Assembly: GCF_002022685.1 (NCBI RefSeq)
Contig: NZ_CP019789.1
Coordinates: forward strand, 186,001-250,000
Direction: 5' to 3'
Source: Bartonella schoenbuchensis R1
Lineage (GTDB): Bacteria > Pseudomonadota > Alphaproteobacteria > Rhizobiales > Rhizobiaceae
Length of the DNA: 64,000 bases
The stretch's first letter is position 1. Every line of letters begins with the position of its first letter. Below the pieces are notes generated by a model that had not been told where the DNA came from, ran no database searches, and saw only the letters and a list, made by a program, of their open reading frames with translations. Below are positions 41,533 through 52,314 of the stretch, piece after piece. The position numbers were made by a program, and so were the translations under genes.

Positions 41533-42396
41533 ATGTACATGAAATATTTAATAACAGTATCTGCTTTTGTTTTGCTTGCAATTTCTACGGTACAAGCAGA
41601 AAATGGTACAATTCCTCAGGAATCAATATCTGTTACGCCATCAGTTATTGTTACTCCTTCTTTTTCTTGGACAGGTTTTTATCTTGGTGGTCAGATTGGT
41701 ATTTTTTCGAATAAAATTGATCTAAGTTCAGGTTATTTAAAGAATGATGATGTTGAAAAATGGGCTTTGATTAGAAAAGATTTTATGCCTAAACTTTCAG
41801 GGGTTGTTGGAGGTTTTTATGCAGGTGCCAATGTTAGTCTCGGGAATAGTTTTATTATAGGTGTTGATACGGATATGGTTTTGTCTGATAAAAAGGACAT
41901 AAAAACTGTTAAAATAAATGATTATGGTCAAAATGAAGAGTTAAGAAATGAAAACACAGCGAGAGATTCTGAAGGAATGGTTGCTGCTTCTGACTGTGGT
42001 ATTTATAATGAAAACATTGTTTCAAAGATTAAATTTGCAACTTATAATCATATTTTAAAACAGAAATGGGCTGGTGCTACGCGGGTACGTGTCGGTTTTG
42101 CAGCTGATCATGTTATGCCTTATGTCGCTGGTGGTATTTCTTATACGCAGCTTCAAGATGTTTTATTGAGGTCAAGCCAAGAACAAGGTCAAATAGTGGA
42201 TAACACGGTGGGAGGAACAGGGACAATGATTGGTTATACTTTGGGTGCTGGTGTTGATTTTGTGATGATTGGTAACACTATTTTGCGTACAGAATACCGT
42301 TACTCGGATTTTGGTAAAAAACAATTCGCAAAGAGTGGAGTTGAGCATAGCTACAAAACTAATGATTTTCGCGTTGGTGTAGCTTATAAATTCTAA
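41533..42396 (+). CDS. hbp: hemin-binding outer-membrane protein, Hbp/Omp25 family
   Basis: Barrel protein of 287 residues separated from the other copies by 19 kb. The signal peptide ends near VQA (residue 22). Conserved barrel parts are FSWTGFYLGGQIG, VDTDMVLSD, WAGATRVRVGFAADHVMPYVAGGISYT, and YRYSDFGKKQF with the C-terminal VAYKF. Loops are unlike those of the tandem set; one central loop is long and contains a Cys. Strong ribosome site AAGGAGG. Confidence 0.9.
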   Translation: MYMKYLITVSAFVLLAISTVQAENGTIPQESISVTPSVIVTPSFSWTGFYLGGQIGIFSNKIDLSSGYLKNDDVEKWALIRKDFMPKLSGVVGGFYAGANVSLGNSFIIGVDTDMVLSDKKDIKTVKINDYGQNEELRNENTARDSEGMVAASDCGIYNENIVSKIKFATYNHILKQKWAGATRVRVGFAADHVMPYVAGGISYTQLQDVLLRSSQEQGQIVDNTVGGTGTMIGYTLGAGVDFVMIGNTILRTEYRYSDFGKKQFAKSGVEHSYKTNDFRVGVAYKF

Positions 42397-42616
42397 TGTT
42401 AATGTTTATGATGTTAAGTTATAAAAAAGCTTTGTAAAATAGAGTTTTTTGATCAATTACACATTGTAAAGCACCGTTTTGGTAGAGAGAAGGCTAAACT
42501 ATTCGCTTAATTGAATTTTGACAAGTTTTTGTGTTTATAATGGTAGCCCTACTAATCTGGGTTTATTGTGAATAGTAAAAAACGATATCAATCACACTGA
42601 ACACAGCTCCCCTATA

Positions 42617-43375
42617 ATGACATATAAGAATGGCATTATTATACGTTTTAGGGCAAGTGGCATAAATGTTGATATCTCAACACTAACCGTCAGTAGCTTG
42701 AATGAAAAGCCTATTTATATTATAAAAGACCGATGCAGGTGTTATATCCTTAGAAGGTGGTGAGCTGCAAGAAGACGGCATTTATAAATTGGTCTATCAT
42801 AATAGTACATTAACAAGAAGTCTTGATAATTAGTATTTATTAAACCTAACTCCCAAAAACACCTCCTAAGATAAAAGTTTTTCCAACTTGGTTTATTGCG
42901 ACATTTGCTATGCAAGCATTACTAAATGGTTAGCTTTTGTGTGATGGTGCAAACTATGAGCATAAAAAATATTCTAGGTTATTCAAAGCAATAGGTGAGC
43001 ATTGGGGGACAGATAACGATACTACTTTTTTAAATTTCCCAATTTTAGGAGGGATGTTTTTACGTGGTTTTGATGATGAATGTGGTATAGACCAAGGTAG
43101 AAAAATTTGCCGAAAAGCAGCAAAATAGCTTAAAAGCGCATACGCATACATGCACCGTTCAATTAGCGGGGTACAATACGCATGGGTGTACATATTCTGT
43201 AGTGGAATGTTATAGTTTATTGGCTAAAACCCGGCTAAAAATAGCCCCAGAACAGTGACAATAGCCTCATCTGGTGCATATACACATAATCCACGATTTC
43301 TTTAACAGGCTCAGTAGAAACACGCCCTGTTAATACAACACGGTTATTTACACCATAAAATAATAAAGTTTTTAA
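42617..43375 (+). pseudogene. decayed phage tail-fibre / tail-collar gene
   Basis: Several frames together encode recognisable tail-fibre sequence. 42617-42833 reads PIMTYKNGIIIRF, then after a frameshift near 42733 ISLEGGELQEDGIYKLVYH, ending at TAG. 42877-43128 reads FIATFAMQALLNG, a TAG in place of the expected Trp at 42931, LLCDGANYEHKKY and TFLNFPILGGMFLRGFDD, the phage collar motif. Another frame continues SLKAHTHTCTVQLAGYNTHG, and GSVETRPVN occurs at 43308. Multiple stops and shifts show an old, dead prophage fragment. Confidence 0.75.
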
Positions 43376-43376
43376 G

Positions 43377-43594
43377 ATGATCAATAATCCATCAGTAATT
43401 GATGAGATTATCGACACAGAGCAAATTCGTGTTCTTTAAATAAAATCATTGATAAGGTTAAAGACGATATTCAGCATGATCTTTCAAGCACTTTATCAAA
43501 AAAAGCAGATCAACGCATTGAAGCTTTGCAAGACATCATTGATGAATTGCGTTTGCAACTTTCAAATCTAACACATCCCGAAAATACAAATTAA
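43377..43594 (+). pseudogene. small phage-associated coiled-coil gene, broken
   Basis: It begins MINNPSVIDEIIDTEQ, hits a stop, and continues in another frame as KIIDKVKDDIQHDLSSTL followed by a helical SKKADQRIEALQDIIDELR segment, ending with TAA at 43592. One extra T near 43436 would restore the frame. It directly follows the tail-fibre remnant and is likely part of the same prophage. Confidence 0.55.
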
Positions 43595-43607
43595 GGAATT
43601 TAAAGCG

Positions 43608-43811
43608 ATGCTTATTTCCTATTACACGCATAAATTTGATATTGAATCAGCAAAAATGAAAGAATCAAAGAAGATGTTTAAGACAATAAAATTGTTTGCA
43701 TTTTCTTACAAAGATGCGGTTACAGTTAATGATATAAACACAAGTGAGTATCCTAATGAGAATACAGTTCTATCGTACTGGCTGGATAAAACTATTATCT
43801 TTAAGAACTAG
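43608..43811 (+). CDS. small phage-associated protein, possibly truncated
   Basis: A 67-residue ORF with AAGGAATTTAAAGCG before the ATG. The product (MLISYYTHKFDIESAKMKES...) is mixed and has no motif I recognise. Its place directly after tail-fibre remnants suggests a tail-fibre assembly or accessory gene. It may be a fragment. Confidence 0.4.
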   Translation: MLISYYTHKFDIESAKMKESKKMFKTIKLFAFSYKDAVTVNDINTSEYPNENTVLSYWLDKTIIFKN

Positions 43812-43815
43812 CGAT

Positions 43816-43890
43816 ATGAGTGCTGCTGTTTATGATCCTTTCAATATGAGGTCAGATGCTTTCTCTATGGAGGAAATGGAGTGCTATTAA
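43816..43890 (+). pseudogene. fragment of a phage structural gene
   Basis: A 24-codon frame, MSAAVYDPFNMRSDAFSM then a short end, resembles the beginning of phage proteins that start with VYDP..DAF-type sequence. It ends abruptly and is a leftover of the same prophage. The resemblance is from memory and weak. Confidence 0.35.
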
Positions 43891-43929
43891 ACTTACGTGT
43901 AGTTTTTAGGGATCTTTTGAGGTACATTT

Positions 43930-44068
43930 CAGATGTTGATTTCTGTGGACTCTAAGAGCTTATACTGTAGGAGTTTCCATTATTTACTGTAATATCTGAG
44001 CTTTCAACATCCATAGTTCCACTATCAACTCTCCCTCCAAGAGAAGTCACTGTGTTTGGATAGGTGTC
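43930..44068 (-). pseudogene. antisense fragment of an autotransporter-like passenger
   Basis: The minus strand reads DTYPNTVTSLGGRVDSGT followed by MDVESSDITVNNGNSYSIS and a stop. This is beta-helix-like sequence similar in style to Bartonella surface autotransporters but not to the G-rich copies A-D. It is only about 40 codons long and lies in opposite orientation to A-D. It may be a relic of another adhesin gene. Confidence 0.35.
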
Positions 44069-44539
44069 AAATAGTGGTCAATAATTCACGTGATTTTAGT
44101 TACTAAAAAACAGCAATGAATAAGATATATGCTAGACTGTATCAATCTTCTATTCAAATGCTGACGTACCGTTTTTATCTATTTTTCTATAACAATTTAT
44201 AGGGTCTATAGAGTTTTTAGCCAAAATGCTTAATATCTATCTTGATGCTGTCGAATAAGCTAAAATAACTATGAGACTCAACAAGTTGTTTTTGTGATCT
44301 ACCGGTATTATTCTCGAAAACCATTATCGATGACTTATTTATTTGTTTACAGTGTATCTACATGGTCTGATTGAGGGAGAAAAAGCGGGGAATTAAATCT
44401 TGACCGTTCTACCTATGGATTACTTTGCTTAATTTAAGTGACAGATAGGTATGAAGACCCCATAGATAATGAGTTAAGTTTCTCAGGTTCAGTTTTGGAT
44501 TGTGGAATGTAGTCTCTTCCTTACTGATTTGATTATGAT
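44069..44539. other. non-coding stretch left of the first long repeat
   Basis: Stops in all frames; no gene recognised. It ends where near-identity with 56314 onwards begins. Confidence 0.35.
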
Positions 44540-45118
44540 AAGCTTTTGCTAGTTCCTACAGCAGTATCCACTGATCAACGAAGTTTATAGTTTATATCTA
44601 TAGAGGAAGCATGGGAGAAGGAAACAACACATCAAGCTTTTGCATAGTGTGTATATGGTTGAATTATTTCAGCACAGTCGAAGATCTGTTTAGAGCGTTT
44701 GAAGAATGAATGGTTGGTGTTGGTAAGATAGTATGCAAGTCATTGTGGGGTTTTATAAATGCGTGCAGGTAACTGAATTATGCTTTCTCCAGTGTATGAT
44801 TGAGTTTAGTGAGCTTAGTAATATTTGGCGGTAGTTAGTTTTTGAACACATATCCTATTTGTTTATAAGTTTGATTTATCGTTTATGGTTTAGGTGTGTT
44901 TATTTTCCCTTTTATGTTTTGTAGGTTTATTTTTTTATTTTGGATCTGTGTTTATGGTTGTGTTTAGAAAACATTTTGTTTTGTTTTGATGTTTTTTGTA
45001 GAAGGCTTTCTGGGGGCGTTTGATTTGGGGATCAAGCCATTCATGTGTGTTTTCATTTTTGTTTTTTCTTTTTTTTTAAGAAGATTTTGTCTCTTTTAAT
45101 CAGGGTGATTTAAAGAGG
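44540..45118 (+). repeat. 579-base upstream repeat of passenger gene A
   Basis: This segment is nearly identical, at constant offset 11,774, to 56314-56892 upstream of copy C; only a few substitutions are visible (near 44960-44980). Identity continues into the coding region. The 3' part (from TTTATGGTTTAGGTGTG) is also present before copies B and D. It contains the leader hairpin at 45015-45038 and a long T-rich run before the ATG. Confidence 0.85.
45015..45038 (+). promoter_or_regulatory. conserved leader hairpin of copy A
   Basis: GGCGTTTGAT and ATCAAGCC form a hairpin with a 2-base bulge and TTGGGG loop, about 80 bases before the ATG. The same sequence occurs at 52212-52235, 56789-56812 and 58455-58478. 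Its function is unknown; it could be a 5'-UTR structure or operator. Confidence 0.45.
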
Positions 45119-48100
45119 ATGTATGGGTTTATGGTTATGCGTTGTGTGTTAAAACATCATGTTTGTTTGTGTGTTCTCTCGACAGCTGTTCTGGCGGGTC
45201 TTGCTCTTATTACAGCTCAAACAAAAGTGTATGCCAAATCACTGAATTGTAATGGGATTGCTAATGATAGGGCTAGTGGGGAGCCTGGTGATAGGAGTGG
45301 TGATAATCCAAATGGGAAAATCGAGTGTGATGGGGATGGGGTGTATGAGAGGGGGGATATGGGAGGGCAGAGGTATCAGAGGGTGACGGGTGGTATAGGT
45401 GGTAGTAATGGGGAGCTGAGTGGTAATCGAACTATAGATATGAGCACGCATCCTAGTAATGCGCCTGCTGTGAAGGTGCATGGGGGGAGGGCAGATATTA
45501 CGATAGTAGATAAGCTGAAGATTACGGATAAGAATAGTAAGAGTACTGGTCCGGCGATTCAGGTGGAAAGGCAGGGGAAGCTGACGTTGAATGATGTCAA
45601 TGCTACAGGGGTGTATAAGGGGATATTGGTTAAGGATTCAAGTCTTCTGTTACGGTACTTAAAGGATCGATAGGGGTTAGGAGAGATGGAGATTATGTGA
45701 TTGGGGTGAAGGATGGGGGAGAGGTGACGTTGATGGGTACGAATTTTACAGGGGTGCGGCAAGGGATAGTGTTTAAGGGTTCGACGGGGGAAGCTAATGT
45801 GATGGGGGTAGGGGCGAAGATTAATTTAGCAAGTGGGAATAGCACCGGGGTGATAATGCAGGGGAAGGGGAGGGCTAATGCTACTGTGATGAATATGACG
45901 ATTACGGGAGATGGAAAGGGTACGGGTGTGGGGGCTGAGATGATGGGGGAGGGGACGTTGATGTTGAATATGGTGAATATTTCAAGGGTTGGAGTGGGGG
46001 CGAGGGTGACAAAGGGGACGTTGGAGGTGACAAAGGGGTCGATTCAGGGAACTACGGTGGGGGCTGAGGTGTCGGGAAGTGGGGTGTTAGAGGTGAATGG
46101 GAGGGCGACGATTGTGGGAACTACGATGGGGCTTAGAGTGACGGGGTCGGGGAAGGCTACTATGATGGGGGGGTCGATTCAGGGAGGGGGAAGTGGAGGG
46201 AGTTATGGGGTGATTGTGGAGAGCTCGGGGAATGTGACGTTGAGTGAGGTGGAGATTTCAAGGTTTAAGATGGGGGTGTATGTGAAGGGGGGGACGTTTA
46301 AGATGACTGGGGGGTCGATTACGGGAAAGGATAGTGGGGATAGCTATGGGGTGTATGCGATGGGTGGAGATGTGACGTTGAATATGGTGAATATTTTAAA
46401 GGTACAAACGGGGGTGAGGGTGATGGGGGGGACGTTTAAGATGACTGAGGGGTCGGTAACAGATTTTGCGGGAACGGGGGTGATGGTGGGGGAGGAGGTG
46501 GAGAGTGCTACTTTGATGGATGTGACGATTACGGGAGGGGGAAAGGGTACGGGGGTGTATATGGAAGGGAAAAAGGTGACGTTGAATATGGTGAATATTT
46601 CACAGGTTGAGACGGGGGTGTATGCGAAGAAGGGGACGTTTAAGATGACTGGGGGGTCGGTAACAGATTTTACGGGAACGGGGGTGATGGTGGGGGATGG
46701 GGTGACAAAAGCTGATTTGACAAGGGTGACGATTACGGGACAGAATAAGGGTACGGGGGTGATGATGATGGGGGGTGATGTGACGTTGAATATGGTGATG
46801 ATTTCACAGGTTGAAATGGGGGTCTATGCGAGGAAGGGGGTGTTGAAGATGGAGGGGGGGTCGGTAACAGAGTTTACGGGAACGGGGGTGATGGTGGGGG
46901 AGGAGGTGGAGAGTGCGAGTTTGACGGGGACAACGATTACGGGAGGGGGAAGTGGGAGTTATGGGGTGATTGTGGAGAGCTCGGGGAATGTGACGTTGAA
47001 TATGGTGACGATTTCAAAGGTTGGAGTGGGGGTGGAGGTGGAGAAGGGGACGTTGATAATGAATCAGGGGTCTGTAACAGATTTTACGGGAACGGGGGTG
47101 ATGGTGGGGGATGGGGTGAAGAGTGCGAGTTTGATGGGTGTGGAGATTACGGGAAAGGATAGTGGGGATAGCTATGGGGTGTATGCGATGGGAGGGGCGG
47201 GGATGACGATATCGTTGGATGGGGTGAAGGTTTCAAGGGTTGGAACGGGGGTAAAAGTGGAGAGGGGGAAGTTGATAATGAATCAGGGGTCTGTAACAGA
47301 TTTTGCGAGTTATGGGGTGATTGTGGGGGATGGGGTGGAAAGTGCGAGTTTGATGGGGACAACGATTACGGGAGATGGAAAGGGTACGGGGGTGTATGCG
47401 GTGGGAGGGAATGTGACGTTGAATATGGTGAATATTTTAAAGGTACAAACGGGGGTAGTGATGGGGCGGGGTAAAAGTTTGATGATTAGTGGGGGGTCGA
47501 TAAAAGAGGTACAAACGGGGGTAGCTATGTCAAGTGGGTGGTTGACGGTGAAGGATGGGACGAAGATTGAGTTTATGGGGGATTATGGGGTGTATATGGG
47601 AAGTGGGGTGAAGAGTGCGAGTTTGAAGGGGACAACGATTATGGGAGGGGGAAGTGGGTATGGGATACATGCGGTGGGGGATGTGACGTTGAAGGATGTG
47701 AGGATTTCAAAGGTTGGAGTGGGGGTGTATGCGAAGAAGGGGGTGTTTAAGATGGAGGGAGGGTCGACGATTAGTTTTATGGGTGAGTATGGGGTGTATA
47801 TGGGGGATGGGGTGAAGAGTGCGAGTTTGACGGGGACGGTGATTAGGGGAGGGGGAAGTGGTCAGGGGGTGTATGCAGAGAGGGGGACGAACTTGACGAT
47901 GATGTTGGAGAATGTGACGATTTCAGGGGTTGGAACGGGGGTGAGAATGATGGGGGGTAAAAGTCTGACGATTACTGGGGGGTCGATCAAAGAGGTACAA
48001 ACGGGGGTAGCTATGTCAAGTGGGTGGTTGACGGTGAAGGATGGGACGAAGATTGAGTTTATGGGTGAGTATGGGGTGTATATGGGGGATGGGGTGAAGA

Positions 48101-48721
48101 GTGCGAGTTTGATGGGGACGAGGATTACGGGAGGGGGAAGTGGTCAGGGGGTGTATGCAGAGAGGGGGACGGGGATGGCGATGAGGTTGGAGGGGGTGAC
48201 GATTTCAAGGGTTGGAACGGGAGTGAGGGTGATGGGGGGTAAAAGTCTGACGATTACTGGGGGGTCGATAAAAGAGGTACAAACGGGGGTAGCTATGATG
48301 AAGGGGGAGAGTCTGATGATTAGTGGAAGCTCGACGATTAGTTTTATGGGGGATTATGGGGTGTATATGGGGGACAAGGTGACAAAAGCTGATTTGGTGA
48401 GGGTGATGATTGAGGGGAATGGAAAAGGAACGGGAACGGGGATACATGCGATGGGGGGGAATGTGATGGTCAGTGGAGGGGAGATAAAAAAGGTGCAAAT
48501 GGGGATAGCTATGTCAAGTGGGTGGTTGACGGTGAAGGATGGGACGAAGATTGAGTTTATGGGGGATTATGGGGTGTATATGGGAAGTGGGGTGAAGAGT
48601 GCGAGTTTGACGGGGACGGTGATTAGGGGGAATGGAAAAGGGAAGGGTACGGGGGTGTATGCGGTGGGAGGGCGGGGAATGGGGAGTTGACGATATCGTT
48701 GGAGAAGGTGGAGATTTCAAA

Positions 48722-49090
48722 GGTTGAAATGGGGGTCTATATGGAGAAGGAAGGTAAGAGTTTGACGATTAGGGGGAACTCGACGATTGAGTTTAAGGAG
48801 AATGGGATTGGGGTAGGGGTGTGGGGAGAGGTGAAGAGTGTTAGTTTGACGCAGACGGTGATTACGGGTGGGGGAGTTGGGAGTATGGGGGTCTATGTGG
48901 GGGTATATACGAAGGGGACGGGGAATGGGACGGTGGCGTTGGAGGATGTGAGGATTTCAAAGGTTGGAACGGGGGTGAGGGTTGAGGGAAGAGAAACGTT
49001 GACGATAACGAAGGGATCAGTTGATTTTACGGGCAATAATGGGGTTGGGGTCTATCTGGGGAGTTTGGTGACAAATGCGAGTTTGAAGGG
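48722..49090 (+). repeat. internal direct repeat of passenger A, first copy
   Basis: It starts GTTGAAATGGGGGTCTATAT and matches 49189-49557 at offset 467, apart from a diverged middle near 48830-48875. 467 is 156 codons minus one base, which fits one lost G near 49129. Confidence 0.75.
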
Positions 49091-49188
49091 GATGAGGATT
49101 AGGGGGAATGGAAAAGGGAAGGGTACGGGGTGTATGCGAAGGGGGGGACGAACTTGACGATGACGTTGGATAAGGTGGAGATAAAAGG

Positions 49189-49557
49189 GGTTGAAATGGG
49201 GGTCTATATGGAGAAGGAAGGTAAGAGTTTGACGATTAGGGGGAACTCGACGATTGAGTTTAAGGAGAATGGGATTGGGGTAGGGGTGTGGGGAAAGGTG
49301 GAGAGTGTTAACTTGAATGATGTGACAATTAAGGGAGAGGGAGTTGGGAGTATGGGGGTCTATGTGGGGGTATATACGAAGGGGACGGGGAATGGGACGG
49401 TGGCGTTGGAGGATGTGAGGATTTCAAAGGTTGGAACGGGGGTGAGGGTTGAGGGAAGAGAAACGTTGACGATAACGAAGGGATCAGTTGATTTTACGGG
49501 CAATAATGGGGTTGGGGTCTATCTGGGGAGTTTGGTGACAAAAGCGAGTTTGAAGGG
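49189..49557 (+). repeat. internal direct repeat of passenger A, second copy
   Basis: Partner of 48722-49090. The middle differs (SVNLNDVTIKGEGVG instead of SVSLTQTVITGGGVG), the flanks are nearly identical. Confidence 0.75.
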
Positions 49558-51465
49558 GACAACGATTACGGGACAGAATAAGGGTACGGGGGTGTATGCG
49601 GTGGGAGGGCGGGGAATGGGGAGTTGACGATATCGTTGGAGAAGGTGGAGATTTCAAAGGTTGAAATGGGGGTGAGAATGATGGGGGGTAAAAGTTTGAT
49701 GATTAGGGAGAACTCGAGGATTGAGTTTATGGGGGATTATGGGGTCTATGTGAGAGATACGGTGACGGTTAATTTGACGGAGACGAAGATTAAGGGAGAT
49801 GGAAAAGGAAAGGGGATATATGCGGTGGGGGGTGAGACGTTGGAGATGACGTTGGATAAGGTGGAGATTGAAGGGGTGGCAATGGGGGTGTATGTGAAGG
49901 GAGGGAAGAGCTTGACGATGAAGAGAGGGTCAGTTGATTTTACGGGGAATTATGGGGTTGGGGTCTATCTGGGGAATACGGCGATGGCTGAGTTGAATGA
50001 TGTGACGATTACGGGAAGTGGAAAGGGGAGTACGGGGGTCTATGCGGGGGGAGGGAAGGTTCTCTTAGAAAAGGTGACGTTTGACGCGGTTGAAATAGGG
50101 GTGACGATGTTGGGGAAAGGGACGTTGACGATGGAGAATGTGACGAGGATTAGTTTAGCAATTGGGGGTGGGTACGGGGTGATGGTGGGGGGTGATGTGA
50201 CGGCTAAATTGAAAGAGATGAAGATTATAGGAGGGAGAAGTGGAAAGGGTATGGGGGTCTATGGGATGGGGGGGACGAACTTGACGATATCGTTGGAGAA
50301 GGTGGAGATTTCAAAGGTTGAAATGGGGGTGAGAATGATGGGGGGTAAAAGTTTGATGATTAGGGAGAACTCGAGGATTGAGTTTATGGGTGGATATGGG
50401 GTGATGGTGGGGGGTGAGGTGACGGCTGAGTTGAAGGGGACAACGATTACGGGACAGGATAAGGGAGTGGGGGTCATAATGGAGAGCTCGGGAAAGATGA
50501 TGTTGGATAAGGTGGGGATTTCAAAGGTTAAAACGGGGGTGTATGCGGAAAAGGGGACGTTGATAATAGAAAAGGGAACAACCATTGACTTTAAAGAGAG
50601 TGGATGGGGCGTTTATGTGGAGAAATTGGTGAAGAGTGTTAACTTGAATGATGTGACGATTAAGGGAGAGGATAATGGGTACGGGGTGTATGCGGGGGGG
50701 AAGGAAAATGTGAAGGTTGATTTGACGGATGTGAAGATTTCAAAGGTTGGGAAAGGGGTCTATGCGAGGGGAGGAAAGAGCCTGATGATTAGGGGGACAA
50801 CAGAGATTAGTTTTATGGGTGAGTATGGGGTGAAGGTTGAAGGATTGGTGAGTACTTATTTGACAAAAACAAGGATTGTGGGAACTGGAAGTGAGAGGGG
50901 TAGGAATAATGGGGTGAGTGTGGGGGTCTATGCAGTGGGGGGTGGGATAGTGACGTTGGAGGGGGTGGATATTTCAGGGGTACAAACGGGGGTGAGTGCT
51001 GAGGGAAGTCAGCTGACGGTGACGTTGAGTGGGGGAGTAAAGATTTCAAATGTACGAACAGGGGTAGCTATGACAGGGAGTGGGACGTTGGCAGTGGAGA
51101 AGGAGACGAGGATTGAGTTTACGAATGGGTATGGGGTGATGGTGGGAGGAAAAATGATGGCTAAGTTGATAGAGACGAGGATTACAGGAAGTGGTACGGG
51201 GGTCTATGTGGGGGGAGGGAAGGTTCTCTTAGAAAAGGTGGTTGTTGAAGGAAACAATCAGGGTACAGGGCTGTATATGACACAGGGAGCAGTGCGGTTG
51301 ACTGGTACTACCTTGAGAGATGTTGCAAAGGGTATGACTATTTCAAAAGGGATTGTGCACATGGTGGGAGGATCGGTTACCTTTAGTGGAAGGTATGGTA
51401 TCAGTGTTTCAGGGGGGAATGCTTTTTTAAGTGGTTTCAAAATTACAAGACAAGAGAATAAAGGT

Positions 51466-51530
51466 ACAGTTGCAGTTGCAGTTGAAGATACAGTTGCAAA
51501 TACAGTTGAAGATACAGTTGAAGGTGTAGG
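51466..51530 (+). repeat. short in-frame tandem repeat in passenger A
   Basis: ACAGTTGCA and ACAGTTGAAGAT-type units repeat, encoding VAVAVEDTVANTVEDTVEG. Units are multiples of three bases, so copy-number change would keep the frame. Confidence 0.6.
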
Positions 51531-52078
51531 GGCAGGGGCAGGGGTGGAGGTGAGTCACTCAGCAAAAGTCATGATGAAGGGGGTGAATATTGAGGGGGTT
51601 AAAACGGGGGCTTATGTGATGGGGAATGGGTTTCTGGTGATGGGTAAGGGATCCATTAGTTTTAAGGGAGACTACGGTATTTATTTTGATCAGGGGTATG
51701 CTGTATTAAATGATGTCCATATTACAGGGTCTGGTCATAAAGGTACGGGGATAAAGATGGGGTATGGACAGCTGTTGATGGTTGATACTACTTTGAAAGA
51801 GGTTGCAGAGGGTATGACTATCGTAAAGGGGAATGTCAGTATGGTGGGAGGATCGATAGAGTTTGAAAGAGAGCACGGTGTTTTGCTCAAGCAGGGGAGT
51901 GTTTTGTTAAATAATTTGTCTATGAAGTATAGGGGTAGTAATTCCGATGCTACTTTCTTAAAGGTTGAGGCAGATAGCGTTGTAGACAAAAAGGGTAAAA
52001 GGGTTTTAAACACTGCGGATATTAAGGGAATAGGCATTAAAATCGACGGGCAGGATAAAGCAAGGGGTGTGTGATGTT

Positions 52079-52314
52079 GTTATGGTTTAGGTGTGTTTAT
52101 TTTCCCTATGTTTTTTATAGGCTTATTTTTTTGTTTTGGGTCTGTGTTTAGGATCGTGTTTAGAGAACATCTTGTTTTGTTTTGATGATTTTTTGTAGAA
52201 GGCTTTCTGGGGGCGTTTGATTTGGGGATCAAGCCATTCATGTGTGTTTTCATTTTTGTTTTTTCTTTTTTTTAAGAAGATTTTGTCTCTTTTAATCAGG
52301 GTGATTTAAAGAGG
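52079..52314 (+). repeat. leader repeat upstream of passenger gene B
   Basis: It matches the 3' part of the leader of A (from TTATGGTTTAGGTGTG) with small differences, including the hairpin at 52212-52235. It begins within 5 bases of the stop of gene A, so the end of A is joined directly to the leader of B. Confidence 0.8.

Larger units (their letters stand above)
45119..52074 (+). pseudogene. autotransporter-type passenger gene A, frameshifted, no beta-barrel
   Basis: A giant repetitive gene split into five frames. It starts MYGFMVMRCVLKHH, with a long signal peptide ending VYA/KS; the actual start may be the ATG at 45131 because AGAGG abuts 45119. The passenger repeats a unit of about 65-70 residues with VTLNMVNISKV-, GVMVGDGVKSASL- and TTITGGGSGTGVY-like segments, typical of a right-handed beta-helix. 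Four single-base losses split it: A at 45640, G near 48669, G near 49129, G near 49606. Restored, it would be one frame of about 2,319 residues. The last 800 bases are less G-rich. It ends GIKIDGQDKARGV without the beta-barrel needed for autotransport. The family is the Bartonella surface autotransporters; truncation is probably real, the shifts may be sequence errors. Confidence 0.75.

Noticed and set aside
45700-51200. CRISPR-like regularly spaced repeats
   Set aside because: The repeats are coding beta-helix units of variable spacing and sequence; there are no constant direct repeats of 24-40 bases with unique spacers and no cas genes.
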